NCBI GenBank assembly: GCA_903928615.1 | Contig: CAIYRJ010000062.1 | Location: 1 to 5,467, forward strand | Length of the DNA: 5,467 nucleotides | Source: an uncultured Actinomycetes bacterium | GTDB lineage: Bacteria > Actinomycetota > Thermoleophilia > Miltoncostaeales > Miltoncostaeaceae | Reading direction: 5' to 3' | In this document: positions 1 to 5,467 of the stretch, piece by piece | Layout: each line of letters starts with the position of its first letter | Numbering within the stretch: the first letter of the stretch is position 1 | The notes under the pieces: generated by a model | Databases searched by the model: none | The model's input: the letters and a program-made list of their open reading frames with translations, nothing else | What the model was told of the DNA's origin: nothing | Position numbers and translations under genes: made by a program

Positions 1-593
1 CCGGCGATGGCGGCCTCGACGTCGGCCTTCACGATGCGCCCGCCGGGGCCCGTGCCCCGGATGGTCGCGAGGTCGAGGCCCGCACGCGCGGCCATGGTGC
101 GAGCGAGCGGCGACGCGGCCACGTGCTCGGAGGTGGCGGTGACGTCGGCCGGCGTGAAGGCGGCGGCGATCGTGTCCGCGGTGCCGTCGTCGGCCGTGGG
201 GATGCCCTGCGCATCCTCCTGCGTCTCCTCCGGTGCCGGCTCCGTCCCTGCCCCGGCTGCCTCCGCCGCGGCCTGGGTGACCGCCTCGATCTCCTGCGTG
301 GGCGCGTCGGGCATCTCGATCACGCCCGTCACGCCGGCGTCATCCGCGGCGGCGACCCCGCCACCCTCGCCGATCGAGGCGATGGGCGCGCCGACGTCAA
401 GCACGTCGCCCTCCGCGGCGATGATGCGCAGCGTCCCCGACTCCGGGGCCTCGACCGTCATCGTGGCCTTGTCGGTCTCGATCTCCACGAGTGGCTCGCC
501 CTTGGCGACGGCCTCGCCGTCGGCCTTGAGCCACTTGAGCACGGTGCCCTCCTCCATGGTGTCGGAGAGCTTGGGCATGAGCATGTCGCTCAC
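1..593 (-). CDS. pdhC: Dihydrolipoamide acyltransferase (E2) of a PDH-type complex, 3' end outside window
   Basis: This is the E2 core subunit of a 2-oxoacid dehydrogenase complex, which takes the acyl group from E1 on a swinging lipoyl arm and passes it to CoA in the cytoplasm. The 197 residues visible begin with a lipoyl domain (about residues 4-76, starting MLMPKLSDTMEEG) whose lipoylated lysine is K42 in ETDKATM. An acidic, Ala/Pro-rich linker (about 80-156) follows, then a peripheral subunit-binding domain (about 157-196, with SPLARTMAARAG and GTGPGGRIVKADV). The catalytic domain with its HxxxD motif lies beyond the left edge. The GTG start at 593 overlaps the E1 beta stop by 4 bases (GTGA) and sits 6 bases after a strong GGAGGT; in-frame ATGs at residues 4 and 6 are alternatives. 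Only one lipoyl domain is present. The MPKLSDTMEEG opening and the E1 neighbours favour pyruvate as substrate, but branched-chain 2-oxoacids or acetoin cannot be excluded. Confidence 0.93.
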   Translation of the reverse strand, partial: MSDMLMPKLSDTMEEGTVLKWLKADGEAVAKGEPLVEIETDKATMTVEAPESGTLRIIAAEGDVLDVGAPIASIGEGGGVAAADDAGVTGVIEMPDAPTQEIEAVTQAAAEAAGAGTEPAPEETQEDAQGIPTADDGTADTIAAAFTPADVTATSEHVAASPLARTMAARAGLDLATIRGTGPGGRIVKADVEAAIA

Positions 594-1591
594 CGGGGCA
601 CCTCCCGTGCCAGGGTCGCCATGACGGCTGCCACCACGTCGGCGGGCTGGGGAATCGCTGCCTGCTCGAGGTTCTTCGCGTACGGCATCGGCACGTCGGC
701 CGAGTTCACGCGCCCGATCGGGGCATCGAGCCAGTCGAAGCACGACTCATAGAGATGGGCGGCCAGGTTGGCGGCGATGCCGCACTCGGGCCAGCCCTCA
801 TCCACCACCACGGCGCGCGAGGTGCGGCGCACGCTCTCGGCGAGGGTGTCGAGGTCGAGGGGGCGGTACGTGCGCGGGTCGATCACCTCGGCCTCCACGC
901 CCTGCGCGGCCAGCTGCTCGGCAGCGGCCAGCGCCACCCACACCATGCGCGAGGTGGCCACGATGGTGCAGTCGCGTCCGGGGCGGCGCACCACCGCCTG
1001 CCCGAAGGGGACGAGGTGATCCTCCCCGCCCACCGGGCCCTTCTTGCCGTAGAGGCCCTCGCTCTCGAGCACGATCACCGGGTCGTCGTCGCGGATGGCC
1101 GTCTTCAGCAGCCCCTTGGCGTCCTCGGGCGTGGACGGCACGCACACCTTGAGCCCGGGCACGTGGGCGAACATCGCATCGAGTGAGTGCGAGTGCTGGG
1201 CCGAGAGCTGGTGCCCGGCGCCGCCGGGCATGCGGATGACCATCGGCACGTCCACCTGGCCGCCGAACATGTAGTGGATCTTCGAGGCGTTGCTCACGAT
1301 CTGGTCCATCGCCACCAGCGCGAAGTTCACCGTCATGATCTCCACCACGGGGCGCAGCCCGGCCATCGCCGCGCCGACGCACAGCCCGGTGAAGCCGGCC
1401 TCGGTGATGGGGGTGTCCACCACGCGCTTCTCGCCGAACTCCGCGAGGAGCCCCTTGGTCACCTTGAACGCGCCTTCGAAGTGCCCGATGTCCTCGCCCA
1501 TGAGGAACACCGACTCGTCGCGGATCATCTCCTCGCGCAGGGCCTGGTTGATCGCCTCGCGGTACGTGACGTCCTTGCCCTCGGTGCTCAT
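590..1591 (-). CDS. pdhB: 2-oxoacid (pyruvate-type) dehydrogenase E1 component, beta subunit
   Basis: This is the beta chain of the thiamine-diphosphate-dependent E1 heterotetramer (alpha2beta2), which decarboxylates a 2-oxoacid and transfers the acyl group to the E2 lipoyl arm. The protein is 333 residues, the normal family length. An N-terminal pyrimidine-binding domain carries MGEDIG (31-36) and DTPITEAGF (59-67); E64 matches the family glutamate that contacts N1' of the cofactor. FGGQVDVPMVIR (109-120) and AQHSHSLD (131-138) follow, with H133 at the conserved active-site histidine. The C-terminal transketolase-type domain (about 200-325) includes VIDPRTYRPLD. The chosen ATG at 1591 overlaps the E1 alpha stop by 4 bases (ATGA); an in-frame extension to 1630 would only translate the end of the alpha gene. 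No strong ribosome site precedes it, so translational coupling is likely. The exact substrate is inferred; acetoin dehydrogenase beta chains are similar. Confidence 0.95.
   Translation of the reverse strand: MSTEGKDVTYREAINQALREEMIRDESVFLMGEDIGHFEGAFKVTKGLLAEFGEKRVVDTPITEAGFTGLCVGAAMAGLRPVVEIMTVNFALVAMDQIVSNASKIHYMFGGQVDVPMVIRMPGGAGHQLSAQHSHSLDAMFAHVPGLKVCVPSTPEDAKGLLKTAIRDDDPVIVLESEGLYGKKGPVGGEDHLVPFGQAVVRRPGRDCTIVATSRMVWVALAAAEQLAAQGVEAEVIDPRTYRPLDLDTLAESVRRTSRAVVVDEGWPECGIAANLAAHLYESCFDWLDAPIGRVNSADVPMPYAKNLEQAAIPQPADVVAAVMATLAREVPR
600..605 (-). promoter_or_regulatory. Strong ribosome binding site for E2
   Basis: On the minus strand this reads GGAGGT, within GGGAGGTG, with a 6-base spacer to the GTG at 593. 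It lies inside the last codons of the E1 beta gene. It is the best Shine-Dalgarno match in the window and is the main reason for choosing GTG 593 over the in-frame ATGs at residues 4 and 6. Confidence 0.75.
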
Positions 1592-2610
1592 GGCCGCACC
1601 AATGCGCTGGCACGCGCGGCGTCGTTCCACGGCTCGGCGTAGACGTAGTCGGCGAGGTCCGCGACGGGCACCTCGGGGCTCTCCTGGGCGAAGGCCGTGG
1701 CGTCATCCACCACCGTGTCCACCTCGGCCTGCATCGCGGCCACGCCCTCGGCGTCGAGGATTCCCTCGCCCAGCAGCACCCGCTCGAAGGTGATCAGCGG
1801 GTCGCGTGCCTTCCAGCGCTCCTTCTCCTCGGCCGCGCGCACGGTGTCGGGGTCGCTCATCGAGTGTCCCCGGTAGCGGTAGGCCAGGAGCTCCACGCAT
1901 GCGGGGCGCCGCTCCTCGCGCGCCAGCCGCGCGGCCTCCGACAGCGCGGCGCGCACGGCCAGCACGTCCATGCCGTCCACCTTCCACGACTCGATGTCGT
2001 AGGCCGCCGCCCGCGGGAAGAAGTCGTCCATCGCGGCGGCGCGCTCCACGGGCGTGCCCATGCCGTACTGGTTGTTGAGGATGAGGAAGACGATCGGCAG
2101 GTCCCAGAGGCCGGCCATGTTGAAGCACTCCGAGACCACGCCCTGGTTGGCCGCGCCCTCCCCGAACATCGTCACCGACACCTGCTCGGTCTCGCGGTAG
2201 CGGGCGGCCCACGCCAGGCCCAGCGCGAGCGGAACCGCGCCGCCCACGATGCCGTACCCGCCGTAGAACGCGCGCTGCACGTCCATGAGGTGCATCGACC
2301 CGCCGCGGCCCCGGCAGATGCCCGTCTCCCGGCCGAGCAGCTCGGCCATGATCGCCCGCGGGTCGGTGCCCCGCGCGAGGGCCTGGCCGTGCTCGCGGTA
2401 GGTGGAGGTGAGCGGGTCGTCCGGGCGCAGCGCGGAGACGGTGCCGACGATCGCGGCCTCCTCGCCGATCGCCAGGTGCAGGAAGCCCCCGATGCGCCCC
2501 GCCATGTACTCCTCGGCCGCCCGCTCCTCGAAGCGGCGGATGAGGGTCATGGTGCGGAAGATCTCCCGCATCTCCTCGGGCGGTGGGATCGGCGGCGGCG
2601 AGGTGCTCAT
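1588..2610 (-). CDS. pdhA: 2-oxoacid (pyruvate-type) dehydrogenase E1 component, alpha subunit
   Basis: This 340-residue protein is the alpha chain of the E1 enzyme and binds the diphosphate of thiamine diphosphate. Family landmarks appear in order: FRTMTLIRRFEE near the N-terminus (18-29), STYREHG (69-75), GRGGSMHLMD (101-110), FYGGYGIVGGAVPLALGLA (115-133), the cofactor motif GEGAANQG to LNNQYGMGT (150-186), and YRYRGHSMSDPDT in the C-terminal third. The metal-binding motif normally begins GDG; here it reads GEG (codons GGG GAG GGC), a conservative but uncommon change at a metal ligand. Everything else looks intact, so I expect an active enzyme. The ATG at 2610 overlaps the acetyltransferase stop by 4 bases (ATGA) and follows GGAG by 8 bases (2619-2622). 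The gene is second-to-last of the visible leftward string and is followed by E1 beta with another 4-base overlap. Pyruvate is the likeliest substrate; acetoin or branched-chain 2-oxoacids are alternatives. Confidence 0.95.
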   Translation of the reverse strand: MSTSPPPIPPPEEMREIFRTMTLIRRFEERAAEEYMAGRIGGFLHLAIGEEAAIVGTVSALRPDDPLTSTYREHGQALARGTDPRAIMAELLGRETGICRGRGGSMHLMDVQRAFYGGYGIVGGAVPLALGLAWAARYRETEQVSVTMFGEGAANQGVVSECFNMAGLWDLPIVFLILNNQYGMGTPVERAAAMDDFFPRAAAYDIESWKVDGMDVLAVRAALSEAARLAREERRPACVELLAYRYRGHSMSDPDTVRAAEEKERWKARDPLITFERVLLGEGILDAEGVAAMQAEVDTVVDDATAFAQESPEVPVADLADYVYAEPWNDAARASALVRP

Positions 2611-3164
2611 CGCGCCTGCTCCAGGTGCAGCTCCACCACGGTCACGTCGCGCCACGCGCCCTCGACGTGCCCGTGCGCGTGGTGGGTTCCCACCTCGCGG
2701 AATCCCCGCCCGCGCGCGAGCGCCAGGCCGGCCGCGTTGCCCTCGAGGATCATCCCCACGAGCTTCCAGTATCCGAGATCGGGGGCCGTGCCGATGAGGT
2801 GGTCGAGCATCTGCCCGCCGGCACCGGTGCCCTGGGCCGTGGCCGAGATGTAGACGGTGTACTCGGCCACCCCGTCGTACCACTCGCGATGCGAGAACGG
2901 GGCCAGGGCCGCCCACCCGATGACGTCTCCGGCGTCGTCGAGCACCCACACCGGCGCGCGCTCACCGCGCGCGGCGAGCCAGTCCGTGCGCTCCGCCTGG
3001 TCGTGCGGGCCGACGGCGAAGGTGGCCACGCCCGTGGCGATGGCCTCGTCGTAGATGGCGCCGATGGCGCCGGCGTCACCGGGTCCGGCCCTGCGGATGA
3101 GGCGCTCTCGCGTCGGCACGCGGACCAGCATAGAACGGCTGGACCCGGTGCCGACGCCGTTCAC
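2607..3164 (-). CDS. GNAT-family N-acetyltransferase, phosphinothricin-acetyltransferase-like
   Basis: This looks like a GNAT acyltransferase that moves the acetyl group of acetyl-CoA to an amine. Its layout matches the phosphinothricin/methionine-sulfone acetyltransferase group: LIRRAGPGDAGAI (22-34), IYDEAI..GVATF (37-49), a middle strand VIGWAALAPF (81-90), EYTVYI (101-106) with E101 at the position of that group's conserved glutamate, and the CoA pyrophosphate loop Q-G-T-G-A-G (111-116). N143 and GFREVG (154-159) finish the fold. The natural substrate cannot be told from sequence; relatives act on amino-acid analogues. The start is uncertain. GTG at 3164 shares one base with the htrA stop (TAGTG) and gives 185 residues; ATG at 3131 gives 174 and drops a poorly conserved leader. 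Neither has a clear ribosome site. I list the longer form because the neighbours are also coupled by overlaps. Confidence 0.85.
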   Translation of the reverse strand: MNGVGTGSSRSMLVRVPTRERLIRRAGPGDAGAIGAIYDEAIATGVATFAVGPHDQAERTDWLAARGERAPVWVLDDAGDVIGWAALAPFSHREWYDGVAEYTVYISATAQGTGAGGQMLDHLIGTAPDLGYWKLVGMILEGNAAGLALARGRGFREVGTHHAHGHVEGAWRDVTVVELHLEQAR

Positions 3165-4375
3165 TAGCCGCGCCCGATGCTCGCGGGACGGTCCTCCAGC
3201 CGCAGCGTCACCGTCTTCTCCTGCCCGTCGCGCAGCACGGTGACGGTGATCGACTCGCCCACGCGGCGGCTCGCGATGGCGCGACTGACGTCCGCCATGT
3301 CCTGCACCGGCTGGCCGTTGATGGCGATGATCAGGTCGCCGCCCCGCGGTACCCGCGCCTCGGCGCTATCGGCCGCCTTGAGCTCGCCCTTCGCCGCCGG
3401 GCCGTCCTCCTCCAGGCCGGCGATCACCACGCCACGCCTGCCCTCGAGGTCGAGCGCCTTCGCCATGGCGGGCGTGAGGTCGCGGCCGGTGATGCCGATC
3501 CATGCGTGCTCCGGCTCGCCGCCGTCGATCACCGAGCGCGCGATGGGCTTGATGGTGTCGATGGGGACGGCGAAGCCCAGGCCCACGTTGCCGCCGTCAC
3601 GGCTGGCGATCTGCGAGTTCATGCCGATCACGCGCCCGGCGCGGTCGAACAGCGGGCCGCCGGAGTTGCCCTGGTTGATCGCCGCATCGGTCTGGATGGT
3701 GTTCTGGATCGTGAAGCCGTTGGGCGACTCGATGGTGCGCTCGAGGGCCGAGACGATTCCGGTGGTGGCCGTGCGCTCGAGCCCGTAGGGGTTCCCGATG
3801 GCCACGACCTCCTGGCCCACCACGAGCCCGCCGCTCGAGCCGAGCGGCACGGGCTGCACGCCCTTCGGCACGGAGCCGATCTTCAGCACGGCGAGGTCCG
3901 TCGACTTGTCGAGGCCGAGGACGCTGGCCTTCTCCTCGGTGCCGTCGGAGAACGTCACCGTGATGTCGTCGCTGTCGTCCACGACGTGCGCGTTGGTGAG
4001 GATGTGGCCGTCGCGATCGATCAGGAAGCCCGATCCGAGGCCGCCGCCCGAGCCCGATCCGGCCTCGATCAGCACCACGGCCGGCGACTCACGGCGCACG
4101 ATCTCGGCCACCGAGAGGGCGCCGTCGGCGCGCTGCACGGCATCCTCGGCCACGACCGCGGCATCGGATGGCGACGCCGCGCTGGTGGTGATGGGCGCGG
4201 TCTCGCGGATCACGGTGACGTTGCCGTCCCCCAGCTCGCCGGTGGCGGCCAGCACGCCCAGCGTGACCGCCGCGCCGACCAGCGCGGGAATCACCAGGGC
4301 AGCCGCCCTGCGGGCACCGGAGGGACGCTTCGGGGCCGCCTCGCGGGGCGGCTCGTTCGGGCTCATGTCGCTCAT
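3164..4375 (-). CDS. htrA: HtrA/DegP-like membrane-anchored serine protease with PDZ domain
   Basis: This is a trypsin-fold protease/chaperone of the HtrA (DegP/PepD) family, predicted to act outside the cytoplasmic membrane on misfolded envelope proteins. The 403-residue protein has a short basic cytoplasmic tail (1-25), one hydrophobic anchor (about 26-45), a disordered linker (about 46-88), a protease domain (about 90-285) and one C-terminal PDZ domain (about 290-396). The catalytic triad is complete: H130 in TNAHVV, D160 in STDLAVLKI and S238 in GNSGGPL. A glycine-rich run (106-116) precedes the protease fold. The start at 4375 has no Shine-Dalgarno sequence, and a -10-like TACAAC lies 7 bases upstream, suggesting a leaderless message; an ATG at 4366 is an alternative. 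It is the first gene of the leftward string and is divergent from the response regulator, which suggests it is a regulatory target. HtrA1, DegS-like and PepD names are all possible. Confidence 0.95.
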   Translation of the reverse strand: MSDMSPNEPPREAAPKRPSGARRAAALVIPALVGAAVTLGVLAATGELGDGNVTVIRETAPITTSAASPSDAAVVAEDAVQRADGALSVAEIVRRESPAVVLIEAGSGSGGGLGSGFLIDRDGHILTNAHVVDDSDDITVTFSDGTEEKASVLGLDKSTDLAVLKIGSVPKGVQPVPLGSSGGLVVGQEVVAIGNPYGLERTATTGIVSALERTIESPNGFTIQNTIQTDAAINQGNSGGPLFDRAGRVIGMNSQIASRDGGNVGLGFAVPIDTIKPIARSVIDGGEPEHAWIGITGRDLTPAMAKALDLEGRRGVVIAGLEEDGPAAKGELKAADSAEARVPRGGDLIIAINGQPVQDMADVSRAIASRRVGESITVTVLRDGQEKTVTLRLEDRPASIGRG

Positions 4376-4382
4376 GGATGGG

Positions 4383-4388
4383 GTTGTA
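4383..4388 (-). promoter_or_regulatory. Candidate -10 element of htrA operon
   Basis: On the minus strand this reads TACAAC, matching four of six positions of TATAAT, and lies 7 bases before the htrA ATG at 4375. No -35 hexamer is visible at the right distance; the tandem 11-base repeat occupies that place. The match is weak in isolation and is supported mainly by position and by the lack of a ribosome site for htrA. Confidence 0.35.
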
Positions 4389-4398
4389 CCGCGCGATC

Positions 4399-4420
4399 GT
4401 TAGGGCCGGGTTAGGACCGG
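4399..4420 (+). repeat. Tandem 11-base direct repeat, candidate OmpR/PhoB-type operator
   Basis: Two abutting units, GTTAGGGCCGG (4399-4409) and GTTAGGACCGG (4410-4420), differ at one base. An 11-base period, about one helical turn, is the classical arrangement bound head-to-tail by dimers of OmpR/PhoB-family regulators, and such a regulator is encoded 12 bases away. The repeat covers the -35 region of the leftward htrA promoter, ending 10 bases before its -10-like hexamer, and lies immediately before the rightward -10-like hexamer. The repeat is seen directly; its role as the regulator's binding site is inference. Confidence 0.6.
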
Positions 4421-4426
4421 TAGCAT
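4421..4426 (+). promoter_or_regulatory. Candidate -10 element of the response regulator gene
   Basis: TAGCAT fits the TANNNT pattern of primary-sigma -10 elements and ends 6 bases before the ATG at 4433. A transcript starting 6-7 bases downstream would begin at or next to the ATG, i.e. be leaderless. The absence of any Shine-Dalgarno match at normal spacing agrees with this (the nearest AGGA, 4413-4416, is 16 bases from the ATG). Confidence 0.5.
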
Positions 4427-4432
4427 CGCGTC

Positions 4433-5131
4433 ATGGCCGAACGGGTGCTCGTGGTGGACGACGAGAAGTCCATCCGCAAGGTGGTGGAATACGCCCTCAC
4501 GGAGGGCGGCTTCGAGGTGCTGTCCGCCGGTCGCGGCGACGACGCCCTCGAGATCATCGAGAAGGAGCCCGTCGATCTGGTGGTGCTCGACCTCATGCTG
4601 CCGGGCCTCGACGGCATCGAGGTGTGCCGCCGCATACGGGCCACGCGCAACGTGCCGATCATCATGCTGTCGGCGCGCGATGACGAGGTGGACAAGGTGC
4701 TCGGGCTCGAGATGGGCGCCGATGACTACGTGACGAAGCCCTTCTCGCCGCGCGAGCTGGTGTCGCGCGTGAAGGCCAACCTGCGCCGCGCCCGCGTGGT
4801 GCCGGTGCAGGAGGACCCCATCCGCGTGGGCGACATCGAGGTGGATCCGGCGGCGCGCACCGTGATGCGCGACGGCGAGGACATCCCGCTCACGTTCTCC
4901 GAGTTCGAGATCCTCCTCAAGCTCATGAAGTCGCCGCGCCGCGTCTTCACCCGCGAGGAGCTGATGGACCACCTGTGGGATGGCTCCTTCTACGGAGACC
5001 TCCGCAGCGTGGACGTCCACGTGCGCCACCTGCGCCAGAAGATCGAACGCGATCCCGCGAACCCGGTGATCATCCGCACCGTCCGCGGCGTCGGGTACGC
5101 GCTCGGCCGGGAGGACGGGTCGGCGGAGTGA
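4433..5131 (+). CDS. OmpR/PhoB-family DNA-binding response regulator
   Basis: This 232-residue cytoplasmic transcription factor is controlled by phosphorylation from its partner kinase. The receiver domain (about 4-115) has the full set of active residues: the acidic pair D9/D10, phospho-acceptor D53 in VVLDLMLPG, S80 and K102 in the KPF motif, with Y99 at the switch aromatic position. A short linker leads to a winged-helix DNA-binding domain (about 130-228), with LTFSEFEILLKLM, FTREELMDHLW, a recognition-helix region RSVDVHVRHLRQKI, and the wing TVRGVGYAL. Length and organisation are standard for the PhoP/WalR/MprA/RegX3 group; which one it corresponds to cannot be decided here. The ATG at 4433 lacks a ribosome site and may start a leaderless mRNA. 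The kinase gene overlaps its end by 4 bases. The divergent htrA gene and the tandem 11-base repeat next to its own start suggest autoregulation and control of htrA. Confidence 0.96.
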   Translation: MAERVLVVDDEKSIRKVVEYALTEGGFEVLSAGRGDDALEIIEKEPVDLVVLDLMLPGLDGIEVCRRIRATRNVPIIMLSARDDEVDKVLGLEMGADDYVTKPFSPRELVSRVKANLRRARVVPVQEDPIRVGDIEVDPAARTVMRDGEDIPLTFSEFEILLKLMKSPRRVFTREELMDHLWDGSFYGDLRSVDVHVRHLRQKIERDPANPVIIRTVRGVGYALGREDGSAE

Positions 5132-5467
5132 GCCGGCCCCGGGGACGCACCGGGCTCCAGACCTGGCTCATCGGGTCGTTCATCACGCTCGGCGTCGCCG
5201 CGAGCCTCCTCATGTTCCTGGTGCTGCTGCCCACGCTCGAGGGCAGCGTGGTGTCGGGCGCCACCGAGCGCACCTCGCAGTCCACCGTGCGCGTGCTGGA
5301 GGACCTCTCGGAGGTGCCCGGCGAGGGCTACGGACTCACCGACGAGCAGGGCGACGCCTACGTGGCGCGCCTGGCGTCGGAGGTGCGCGGATCGGCCCGG
5401 TACTTCGACATCGCCACGGGCTGGCACGCGGCCAACCTCGCGGCGGTCCCGGGCGTCTTCCCCGACG
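5128..5467 (+). CDS. Sensor histidine kinase, N-terminal part (3' end outside window)
   Basis: The 113 visible residues look like the start of the membrane-bound kinase that pairs with the upstream response regulator. A short basic cytoplasmic tail (1-12, MSRPRGRTGLQT) leads to one strong membrane helix (about 13-35), then the beginning of an extracytoplasmic sensor region rich in charged residues (about 38-113). No second membrane helix, HAMP, DHp or ATPase domain is reached before the window ends, so the kinase identity rests on the operon position and N-terminal architecture. The GTG start at 5128 overlaps the regulator stop by 4 bases (GTGA), a usual arrangement for such pairs; GGAGGA at 5110-5115 could serve as ribosome site with a rather long 12-base spacer. 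The next in-frame ATG (residue 29) would cut the membrane helix and is unlikely. Confidence 0.85.
   Translation, partial: MSRPRGRTGLQTWLIGSFITLGVAASLLMFLVLLPTLEGSVVSGATERTSQSTVRVLEDLSEVPGEGYGLTDEQGDAYVARLASEVRGSARYFDIATGWHAANLAAVPGVFPD

Larger units (their letters stand above)
4376..4432. promoter_or_regulatory. Divergent promoter region between htrA and the response regulator
   Basis: These 57 bases are the only sizeable non-coding gap in the window and must hold the promoters of both the leftward and the rightward gene string. It contains a tandem 11-base repeat (4399-4420), a -10-like TAGCAT facing right (4421-4426) and a weaker -10-like TACAAC facing left (complement of 4383-4388). No recognisable -35 hexamer sits 16-18 bases from either. 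The promoter assignments are pattern-based inference. Confidence 0.65.

Noticed and set aside
123..752. Long plus-strand open frame opposite E2 and E1 beta
   Set aside because: The opposite strand encodes clear lipoyl-domain and E1 beta sequence; this frame is His/Arg/Gly/Leu-rich with no recognisable domain, a usual by-product of high GC content.
798..1706. 302-codon minus-strand frame overlapping E1 beta in another phase
   Set aside because: It is extremely Arg/Pro/Gly/Ala-rich and out of frame with the conserved E1 beta protein.
1864..2853. 329-codon plus-strand open frame opposite E1 alpha and the acetyltransferase
   Set aside because: It is antisense to two genes with full family motifs, crosses their boundary, and shows the biased composition of a GC-driven shadow frame.
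2611..2949. Possible 113-residue N-terminal extension of E1 alpha
   Set aside because: The extension is an out-of-frame reading of the acetyltransferase gene; homology begins just after the ATG at 2610, which has GGAG 8 bases upstream.
3506..4414. 302-codon plus-strand open frame opposite htrA
   Set aside because: The minus strand carries an intact catalytic triad and PDZ domain; this frame is a His/Asp/Arg/Gly-rich antisense shadow running into the promoter gap.
4392..4430. Inverted repeat CGCGAT (4392-4397) / ATCGCG (4425-4430) flanking the tandem repeat
   Set aside because: Arms of only six G/C-heavy bases separated by 27 bases are expected by chance in such sequence; too weak to call an operator or hairpin.
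4400..5029. 209-codon minus-strand frame opposite the response regulator
   Set aside because: It is a His/Leu/Ala/Val-rich antisense shadow of a textbook OmpR-family regulator.

Overview
The window is very GC-rich, densely coding DNA with a strong G/C preference at third codon positions, GTG starts and overlapping stop/start codons. Together with a membrane-anchored HtrA protease beside a two-component system, this suggests a high-GC actinobacterium, possibly a deep-branching lineage. That assignment is inference, because no rRNA or other taxonomic marker is present. Seven protein genes fill almost the whole window; two are cut by its ends. I see no tRNA, rRNA, CRISPR array, insertion sequence or convincing terminator.

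Layout. The only real non-coding gap is a 57-base divergent promoter region at 4376-4432. Leftward from it (minus strand) runs a tightly packed gene string: an HtrA-like serine protease (4375-3164), a GNAT acetyltransferase (to 2607), then the E1 alpha (2610-1588), E1 beta (1591-590) and E2 (593 to beyond the left edge) subunits of a pyruvate-dehydrogenase-type 2-oxoacid dehydrogenase complex. Successive genes overlap by 1 to 4 bases, so they look like one translationally coupled operon. Rightward (plus strand) runs an OmpR/PhoB-family response regulator (4433-5131), overlapped by 4 bases by a sensor histidine kinase (5128 to beyond the right edge).

How the parts may work together. A two-component system placed divergently from an HtrA protease recalls known envelope-stress modules (MprAB with PepD in mycobacteria, CssRS with HtrA-type proteases in Bacillus). 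The shared promoter region carries two tandem, near-identical 11-base units. That is the spacing expected of an OmpR/PhoB-type binding site, and they lie where the -35 elements of both divergent promoters would be. Both flanking genes lack a Shine-Dalgarno sequence and have a -10-like hexamer 6-7 bases before the ATG, which suggests leaderless transcripts. If htrA heads the operon, the same signal could also reach the acetyltransferase and the PDH-like complex, an unusual link between envelope stress and central carbon metabolism.

The individual protein families are well known. What deserves a second look is the regulatory region, the gene order, and a GEG in place of the usual GDG in the E1 alpha thiamine-diphosphate motif.
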